This document shows, in pieces, positions 56,001-64,000 of a stretch of DNA of 64,000 nt. The position numbers were made by a program, and so were the translations under genes. The DNA comes from Mactromeris polynyma. Taxonomy: Eukaryota > Mollusca > Bivalvia > Venerida > Mactridae. A model generated the notes under the pieces. The model was not told the origin of the DNA. It searched no databases and saw nothing but the letters and a program-made list of their open reading frames with translations. Position 1 is the first letter of the stretch, and each line of letters begins with the position of its first letter. The DNA is taken from NCBI GenBank assembly GCA_032209605.1, contig JASFXZ010000092.1:310001-374000 (forward strand), given 5' to 3'.

Positions 56001-59000
56001 AAAATGGGCTCTCTTCCCTGGCGAGCATGTTTGTAACGAATCCAAACCACTTGTAAGTTTAAGTGTCACCTTGGTAAACTTTCGCTTAAACTCTGTGAAA
56101 TTCCTCGAAGTGGTTTCAGAAGTGATATTTTGAAAAGCAAGACACGAAGTTGGCCATGTTGTTTTTTGTTGGATCAGGAAGCCTTTTTGTATTTTGTAGA
56201 GTGTCACCACATGAAGCTTCCAGTAAAAGTTAATGAATTTGGACTTTCAGAGGAGGCGGTTTTTAAATTGTTGAGGGACATATTTACGGACAGAGGAAGA
56301 CCAATCAATAAAGTTCAGTTATTTCAAACTTTCACATAAGACCACAAAATTCTGGACCGGACATGAAAAACCATATTCACTATAGTTTACATTGGAAATG
56401 AACAAAATTAAATCCTGCACCGTGACGTTGACCTTTAATATGTGGGCATTGCAAAGAAACTCTGGGCTGGACACTTCTTTCGACATGCACGATAAACCAT
56501 GACTTTGGACCCTTTAGATAGGGGCACCACTGTTACATGGGACATATCATCTTATTATGATGATCGTTTTTGGATTGTTATTTTAAAATCGCACAATAGA
56601 CAACACAATCCTTGGCTAGACACGCTATTGACATGGACGGATGATCACATGAACAGGCGTAACGTTATATTCCCTTCCAACAATTCACGGAGAGCGCATA
56701 AAAAGAGGCTTTTGACACACAAGATTTGTGACATCTAGACAAGACACTATGTGGGCGAGACACAATAATTAAAATAGTCATTATGATATTGAAAGTTAAA
56801 TGATAAAGGTAACAACGTAACTCTGCATAAATACAATTAAAGGGGACAATGTATCGGAACGTGTAATATTATGCACTGAAAAACAACTTACCGATTTTTG
56901 AGACAAGTCAATTTGATCATATGATTGATCCAGCTCGGTCTGAAAATAAAACAATAATTTAATAATTGAAGCACTGAATTAAAATTTGGTCTAGCAACAA
57001 AACAATCACAAATAATATCATAATTTTCACAGATCTAGATTATATGCAAAAGATACTCTAAGGCTTAGATTAAAAATGACTTTTTGGTTTGGAAAATTGG
57101 GAGGGTAGGAAAGTAGTATTTTTTTGGTTTTTAATGAAGAGGATTGATAGTCTTATATGCAATGAACATAAGCCAAAATTGGGGGCATTGACACATCAAC
57201 ACGCAAATCAACGAAGGCCATACATATAGGCACTTCGCCATCCTACATAACATTTCTGTGGACAAATGTCAAAAAAATATCTCTCAGATCATGGCAATGT
57301 TTCTGTATAGGTTTGTCTGGGTCAATCTTTCTTTTTTATTTTAGGCCAAGATAAAGTCATTATCAAAGCAGCATTTTGTAATAAACACGTCTAAGCTTCA
57401 ATTAGGCAATTAGATTAAGCAGTAATGGTCCTACATAATTGAATGGTATGAATTCGACATTTTGGCAAGATCAAATAACACCATAAAGCATTCATTATCA
57501 ATGATTTCTTAATAATTCCAAGATATGTATTTATGGTTTTATAGTAATGCATAAAGCCTCGATTAGCTATTATTTCAACTTACAAATATATATAATGCAC
57601 TCGCAAACAAAACACAAACTGTTCCCATCCAGAAACTAATGTTTTAAAACAGTCCCCATCAGGACCCAATTAGTGCTCTGAGAATTCCGGTTTCAAGAGA
57701 CTTTTCAATTAAATGACTTAGTAGGCAGTAACTAATCATTAAAAGCAATTGAACATTACATACATAACAGCAGACACACTGTGTATAATCCAGCACGAAG
57801 AAACAAGCAGCCTTATACTGACTTTGCTCTCAGTAACTAAATTATTTACACCAGAATGCGAAATAAAATTAAATCAATAACCTAATGCAAAATCAACGGA
57901 AAAATGTAGTTAATAATTAGACATAATCCTAAATACTGGTGATAGGGAAAGGGAATTTCAAATAAAGACGAATAGAAATAAAATTATAAATACATGTATT
58001 GAGAAAACTAAACAAAATTACAACTGTACCAAATGAGGATTAAGTTGTGTTATAAAACAGCACTATAGAGATAAAATTGTCCTTGTTAATGGCAAATGAC
58101 GTCATATTTATGTTCATCAAATGACGTCATATTTATGTTCATCAAATGACGTCATATTTATGTTCATCAAATGACGTCATATTTATGTTCATCAAATGAC
58201 GTAATAAAGAAAGAAGCTTACTGAAATGTAACTGATATATATGCCTCAATGAGAAGTACGTAATGCATAGAGAAAAGGATGGTAGATTAATGAAAACTCA
58301 AAATGGTCAACCCAAACTAATACATGTACTTCACCATACAATTGACAGTACAAAATGTAACAAGGACAAACATCAGCGTAAACCCAAAACATTTTAGACA
58401 CCACAGCACCAAACAATCCACAAAGGGGCTTGGTAATTACTCAAGTCAAAGAATTACATCTTATAATTAACAAACAAAATTTAAGCAAGACCAAATAAAC
58501 AAACTTAAGTTCATAAATTTTAGTATTACAACAAACAATGCACTTGAAAAACACACCGTCTTAAAATGGTAATAATTTAAAGGAAATAAGTAAAACAGGG
58601 TTGTACTATTGGATACAGTGCAATTACTTATCAATGGAAGAAAAGTGATCCAAGAGTATATTGCCAGACTCTTCATCGGATGGTCATGGATTTTATTCCA
58701 GACATGGGTGAAAATCAGAATCCTCACAATTCCACAATTCAGCTTGAATTAAAATAACAACACAAGGTACCATCATCCTGAGTGACAAATGTTGAGTACA
58801 ATACATGAAACTTGTTTTACAACTGATGGAAATGAACAGAAATTCCAACTAAACAAACAAGTATTTTGTTATTTGTAACACAATACAGCCAAACAACTTT
58901 ATGTACAGACATTGTTAAATCAAACAAAAGGCAGTTGAAACTACTAATCAATGCTAGAAGAAACACACCGACAGTGAGTTATTTAAATGACAAGAGATGT

Positions 59001-62000
59001 TTGTCATTAACATTACGCCTTCCAGTGACCATGATCTTTGACCAGTGTCCCCACTATCAATAGGGTTCCTTTGCTACCCAAGATGAATGTGTGGACCAAG
59101 TTTGAGGATGATAGGTCAAGGGGTTCTTGAGTTATTGATCGGAAATGAAAAAGTTACGGGCGGACGGACGGACCGAACGACGGATGGACATACCGACAGA
59201 CCAACATGTGCAAACCAATATGCCCTCTCTTCTTTGAAGGGGGGCATAAAAATAGCAAACTGATGTAGTTGTACGAATTTTAATTGAGACAGTTCATTGA
59301 ATCTGTAATGAAGAATGCTCGGAAGGACTGACCAATGAAGAATCGCTTTACGTCACATTGTTTAAGTTACCAAAACTTTCTGCCTTCAGTTGAAATGAAT
59401 TGATACATGCTTGCAATTTCATTGGTCAGGAACTGACTCATTTTAAACATTTCACTGTCAATTCTACAAAGAAACACAACGTTGAACTACATACTTATCA
59501 TGGCTGTCAACGCTGGACTCAAGAGTACACTTGATGAGGGTCTGGCAAAAAACTAATACAACAACGTAATTTTGTAAAACTGAGCAACAAATCATATGTG
59601 CCAAATGCTTGATGTGTTAATGGCAAACATGTTAACAGTAAAAAAAAATCAAAGAGGAAAACATTGAAATACACTTACTGAGAATAGAACTGTGGTATGT
59701 AACGATAATAGTATATTTATAATATAACATACAGAGTAGAGTATTAGTAATACCCATGTAATATTTTCAATTATTCACTAGTAACTCACATTTGTGATGT
59801 CAAAACAAAACAAAGATGCGCTCAAATTATTTTGGTATACACTGTAGTTAAATATTTTGTATGACATTTTAGTTCATTGACAATTATTATCTCGTTAATT
59901 TGAATATGCCTGTGACATAATCATTTGAACCTGTACCTTGTGGATGAAAGATAAATAATAAATTGTCTGAACTATTTTTGTTGCGTAAGCTTTTGTTTAC
60001 CGAAGACCGATTTACACATGCCATACTCTGCTTGCTTGCATATATGAGGTCAATCTAATGGTTTGACACAAATTAGCTGTTTCTGCATAAATTGCATGAA
60101 TAGAATCTTACATTGCTGTTCATTTTTATTGAATTAATTATACTCATAAAGCCTCATTTCATCATATTTAGAAAACCGGTTTAATAAATTCAATAAAATA
60201 ACGACCAATCCTGCAAGATATTCTAGAATCACTTAATGGCAACTTTTACATTGATAGTTTGTTGAAGGTCAATCATTATATCAGATCGTATTTTACATAT
60301 TGACTGGTTACCAAAAGCATGTGATTTTATTGTACACAACATATTAATTTCCGTATAAGAATAACAGCAAAGATATACATGGCATACCTAAATGGTAATT
60401 GAAATACTTTAGATTGTAACATAAGTTATGCTACAGTTAAGTCCACAATCTACACTTTGTTTGATTCCTACACTATATATACTGTAAAAGTCTTTATTTT
60501 CACGGGCACTTTATTTTGCGTATTTCCATTTTTTGTTTCACAAGTTTTTATTTTCACAAGTTCCATGCTAACATAGTGATGAATACATAATTATTTAAGC
60601 AAGAATTTGAATTTGAGTATTAATGCAAAAATAAAACATCACGAAAAAAGGACTTCCATAGTAATTTATAAGATAATGTAGGGCATTGAATTCTTATAAA
60701 CTTTTTTCGCACCTGTATTATGGAAGCTTACAAAATAATTTATCAAGGTAATCAAGAAATAATATACTGAAATATTTGAATGCACACCAAATCATACACA
60801 AGGGGTATTTCATATATAATGCAAATAGGCCAGGCTACGCCCCTGTAATGCACCTGTGCCTAAAATGAACTATGAAACGTCTTTTGAAAACTGGATTAAA
60901 AATTTGAAACTTTGCATACAGCACAAAGGGGAACAATATCACAAACATGTTAAGTGAAAGAAGCAAAACTTTCATAGAAATTTTAAGATTTACGACACCA
61001 ATTGCAGTATAAAGGAAACACCGCTGGTACAACCCAAAATATTCTATGTAACTGTCCTAATATTGTTAATGTTGCCTCAATATATCACTACTATAGATAT
61101 AATCAATATTTATACATAATATTACAACTTCACAACATGTTAAATAGGCAAGACAACAAATGTCTCCATAGGACACAGTTGCATCCACTTTACTAAATCA
61201 AGGGGCATAACTGTGCTCTTACTAAATAAATCCAACAGAAAAATCCACATGTACAATTTAATGCAATCATTAATATTGCTACACAGTTTCATTTCTCTAC
61301 ATCAAACACTTTCTGTGATATGGGCGACATAACATTAAGTCAAATGCATGATTAGTCTAAGTACCCTAACACTTGCAAGTGGGGATAAAGGTACAAACAA
61401 TGTGCCTACTTCTACTGGTACATGATGAATAAATGTCCCACTGATGAAATGGACATACCATTTTGCCCTCAGCAGAACACGAAGTATACTTACAGTAGGA
61501 TTAGGATCCACATGTGTGACTGGGAGTCTTACAGCTCCAGCTTGGTCTTTCCAAAGTTTAAATTTTGCTTTGCTTTTCCTACAATACAGTTCTTTTCGTT
61601 AAAACAAAACACTAGTTTCTTGTTATTAATGATTGTATAAATTGGATACAGAACAACCCCTTTGCCAGTCATTGGATACAGAACAACCCCTTTGCCAGTC
61701 ATTGGATACAGAACAACCCCTTTGCCAGTCATTGGATACAGAACAACTCCTTTGCCAGTCATTATTTTGTAGAAGGTGATGTAAAAAGCCACTACTTTCG
61801 TTTCAGCAACGCTTCAACCTTAATCTATCAGCAAGACTTTTGTGAAATGAAGTGCACTTTAAGTGGTCGGAATATAAGAATCTTTCACTGGTTTCTGGTA
61901 GGGAAAGACATATCCAGCTTGATGGCCACTGTTATGGCGGGAACGAGGCACTGTGAGAAGGAAACTGGTACACAGGCTTTGTAACAGAGAAACTGGTTCT

Positions 62001-63532
62001 CAACTATGGTGATTCGTCAAGCAATGTTGGTAATGAATCAGCAACAATATTTTAGGCAAAACCCTAGATACAATAGATATCAATTAATGATGAAGTTACT
62101 GACAAATAAATGCTAAGTAAATACAAACAAACTAAACAAACCTGAGACAGCAGAAGAGTCCAACACCAGCCATAAAAACTACAACCAAACATGCCATTAC
62201 AATACCAACCACTTCTCCTGACTTCAGAGCTGTAAATACACAACTTAGTGAAAGCTTGATACAAAACTGTTACAACTACCAAGTAACAATTGTTTTGCAC
62301 CAAGCCCTCGACATTACAGATAACTAACACTATATTGTAATCATATCGCAATGTTTTACCATAACACAATCCTTATTTCTATATCCAGGAATGAAAAGAA
62401 AGCATTGAACATGCAATGCTGTAACCTGGTATTTCATTGGAAAATGTGCCATATTATGAGTATGTGTGAATGCTGGAACACACTAAAAAGAGATGTTTGT
62501 AAAGCATTATGCCCCCTGTGACCTTGACCTTTGACCCCATGACCCCAAAATCAACAGGGTTCCTCTGCTACCCAAGATGAATGTGTGGACCACGTTTAAG
62601 GATGATAGGTCAAGGGGTTCTTGAGTTATTAATCGGATACGATGGACCGACGGACGGACATACCCACTGACCGACATGTGCAAAACAATATGCCCCCTCT
62701 TCGAAGGGGGGCATAAATATACGCTCCCTGGCAAACGTTAACAATGCGAAGTCACATAAAACAAAACTGAGGGTACACGAATAAGACTGAGAATTACATA
62801 CATGCATACCAATGGGTGAATGCATAGCAAACCTAATAGCATCTTTATTGTTATGCAGTTAGCGTAGTTTCACATTCACACATCTATTTACAGATTCTGA
62901 CATACTTTTATAAACAAGCACTATATAAAAATGTCCATGCAATGTTTTAAAAGAGGGCGGGTAATGTTGAACACTATGTCACTTACTGTATAAGTGGATG
63001 TTTTCACAGTCAAAACGTTGCAGTAAATATGAGACACTTTTTAGCATGTATACAGATATAAAATGATTCAAAAGCAGATGTAATCTACCAAGTTTACTTA
63101 AAATTAAACGTTCTAATTGATCACTTCAAGTGATCATATAGTATAGATAGTAATTTAGAAATGAAATCTGCTAAATCATGTTTACTAAAATTCCAACATA
63201 CCAGAATTGAGATTATTTAGAACTATAAAAATGTTCATTGGTGAATGCGGAAAATAAGGCTGGCTGATACAGTCAGACCTCATTTATTCAACAACCTTCT
63301 TTCCTTCTATCAATTTGCATACATTCCTACGTAGCAAACTTTACCACAAATCCAATATATTTATCTGCAGCACATATATAGGACGTACCTCTGTGTTCAG
63401 GCGTACCATGCACGATATCACTGTAAGGTCCGTAACAGCCGTCTTCATTGCCTGCCTTGACCTTTACAGAATACTTCTCCTCAAGGACATCAAGAACAGT
63501 TAAACCAGTTAAGTCTTCTGCGACTTCTTCAT
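53039..63532 (-). CDS. Type I transmembrane FnIII receptor with giant tyrosine-repeat tail (cytokine-receptor-like), 3' part
   Basis: Exons seen (right to left): 63389-63532, 62142-62229, 61494-61578, 56892-56939, 53039-55633; all GT-AG with matching phases. Exon 1 seen encodes the end of a fibronectin III domain (KYSVKVKAGNEDGCYGPYSD). The next encodes the transmembrane helix (VVGIVMACLVVVFMAGVGLF) then CCLRKSKAKFKLWKDQ, a basic stop-transfer. The third includes WKDQAGAVRLPVTHVDPNP, where the Pro-rich part loosely resembles a JAK-binding box 1. The last exon encodes 864 aa with over 50 tyrosines, a block of 21-residue repeats, then motifs PYVDISKM, DYVTVDAVL, DYIDISKM, ending DSGLSSLD. There is no kinase or phosphatase domain. 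Layout suggests a gp130/Domeless-type cytokine receptor; that class is inferred, not shown. Upstream exons lie off the window, and further small exons within the 4.6-kb intron are possible. AATAAA (minus) at 52942-52947 may end the transcript. Confidence 0.8.
53648..54709 (-). repeat. In-frame 63-bp coding minisatellite, about 17 tandem units
   Basis: Encodes SYIKSPIQYGGDITPSDRVS + D repeated, with variation mainly at a few positions: Gly/Asp after the second Tyr, Ser/Pro/Arg and Arg/Leu before VSD. Every unit keeps both tyrosines and the SP, and most keep TP. N-terminal to it are four or five degenerate relatives (SYVKAPDV, FYVESHDQ, SYVKSPIRYEGD, SYVKSPVPYGG, SYVKSPVEYGGD). The gradient from degenerate to homogeneous units indicates expansion of an older motif. 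All units are a multiple of three, with no frameshift or stop across more than 1 kb. Confidence 0.93.
55735..56190. repeat. Degenerate dispersed repeat units in the receptor intron
   Basis: Three loosely similar units begin near 55735, 55868 and 56037, each running aatc...acttg/attt...ggtagatg-like, gtgaaattat/gtgaagttat, then ...gaagatttttgatgttt or acgatttttgaagtttc. They resemble an abundant bivalve repeat, from memory. Short open frames within are treated as noise. Confidence 0.4.
58097..58204. promoter_or_regulatory. Tandem array of CRE palindromes, 25-bp spacing, receptor intron
   Basis: The unit aaatgacgtcatatttatgt + tcatc is repeated. Perfect TGACGTCA sites begin at 58097, 58122, 58147 and 58172, and a fifth, TGACGTAA, at 58197. 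TGACGTCA is the full CREB/ATF palindrome. Located in the large intron between the juxtamembrane exon and the 48-nt exon. A regulatory role is inference; the array may be only a microsatellite. Confidence 0.6.
59010..59248. mobile_element. Dispersed element ending ggggggcata, copy 1
   Basis: Shares ctacccaagatgaatgtgtg, ggatgataggtcaaggggtt, cttgagttattgatcgga and accaatatgccc with 62508-62715. The left end is less clear than in copy 2. Family features match an abundant bivalve repeat. Confidence 0.7.
61641..61760. repeat. 30-bp tandem array, four copies, receptor intron
   Basis: Unit attggatacagaacaacccc followed by tttgccagtc, four copies with one substitution in the last. It is 63 bp upstream (in gene sense) of the juxtamembrane exon's acceptor. 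The 10-residue repeat it could encode (MTGKGVVLYP) is not part of an exon. Confidence 0.92.
62508..62715. mobile_element. Dispersed element with tatgccccc/gggggcata ends, copy 2
   Basis: The left end tatgccccctgtgaccttga and right end cttcgaaggggggcata form a short inverted repeat. Inside the left end is tgaccttgacctttgacccc, a cluster of nuclear-receptor half-sites. In the intron between the FnIII exon and the TM exon. Confidence 0.75.
63270..63310. mobile_element. Family B MITE end fragment
   Basis: cagtcagacctcatttattc then aacaaccttc, preceded by TA. The rest of the element is not recognisable. Confidence 0.55.
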
Positions 63533-64000
63533 CTGTTAAAACATGAAATGGGGACATTTTAATAGATAACATTTTTTGAACTTTTATTCACAACAGACGA
63601 ATTTTCAAATAATTTTGCACATTTATTCCAAAAGAAAATTTTAATTTCTCATGATAATTAAGTTAAAGGTAATGTTAAAATAACTGCTATTAGAATATAT
63701 TGCCGTAGTACAAATGAAATATTTAGTACCATAATTCATAAGGTAATTGTCTATTAATATAAATAAATTGTGATTTCAAGGTTATTTTAAGTTCTTCCTA
63801 GTAATAAACATCTGACCAAATATGTACATTTTGCCCAAACCAATACCAACAGCAATATAATACACAGACAGTTGCACATAAAATGCACGCCTTTAAAGGC
63901 ATAATTCATCAACAATACTCAACCAAGTAAACACCATTAGTTACCAAAATGTATGACAGATTGTACCGAAAAGAACAGTAAGTATTTTTGTCTGATTTAG

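Noticed and set aside
56130..56738. Short + strand frames in the large receptor intron
   Set aside because: They fall in degenerate dispersed-repeat sequence and have no splice sites joining them to anything.
61529..61792. Frame with four MTGKGVVLYP repeats
   Set aside because: It covers the 30-bp intronic array upstream of the juxtamembrane exon and shares only that exon's DNA in another frame.

Overview
This 64 kb window is AT-rich, intron-rich animal DNA. Conserved genes split into many small exons, GT-AG junctions, a dense load of short non-autonomous mobile elements and long tandem arrays all point to a metazoan. Several dispersed repeats resemble families I associate with bivalve molluscs: an element ending in a 'gggggcataa' terminus, a 'gagggccatgatggccctgaatcgc' type repeat, and tRNA-headed SINEs. 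A bivalve is therefore the best guess, as an inference. No bacterial, organellar or viral genes were recognised.

Layout from left to right. (1) At 1-138 lies the last coding piece of an unrecognised + strand gene, followed by a roughly 1.6 kb 3' UTR ending at a good AATAAA. (2) At 5858-13560 on the - strand lies a complete nine-exon phosphoserine aminotransferase gene (PSAT1, 372 aa). It is the second step of serine synthesis, and its upstream DNA carries an ATF4-type TGATGCAAA element, a CACGTG E-box and a CCAAT box. (3) At 13.6-22.5 kb is intergenic DNA filled with MITEs, SINEs and a 53-bp C-rich minisatellite. (4) At 22518-37428 on the - strand lies a complete eleven-exon TMEM43 (LUMA) gene (397 aa). 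Its introns hold at least eight mobile-element copies, a 36-unit 71-74 bp minisatellite, paired inverted arrays and a perfect 55-bp fold-back. (5) At 37.4-41.5 kb is a gene-poor stretch with fragments of a decayed or unrecognised coding sequence. (6) At 41.5-48.65 kb is a 7 kb satellite with a strict 20-bp period and a higher-order structure. (7) At 53039-63532 on the - strand lies the 3' part of a type I membrane receptor: one membrane-proximal fibronectin III domain, one transmembrane helix, and a cytoplasmic tail of about 908 aa. The tail is dominated by an in-frame 63-bp repeat giving about 17 tandem 21-residue units, each with two tyrosines plus SP and TP sites. The 5' part of this gene is beyond the right edge.

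The genes do not form a pathway or operon: PSAT1 is metabolic, TMEM43 is a nuclear-envelope/ER membrane protein, and the receptor is a cell-surface signalling protein. The most unusual item is the receptor tail, which looks like a recently amplified multi-phosphosite docking array. Next are an intronic array of four perfect CRE palindromes at 25-bp spacing in the same gene, and the two large arrays with visible higher-order repeats. All the very long open frames inside the satellites (504, 908, 878 aa and similar) are judged non-genic.
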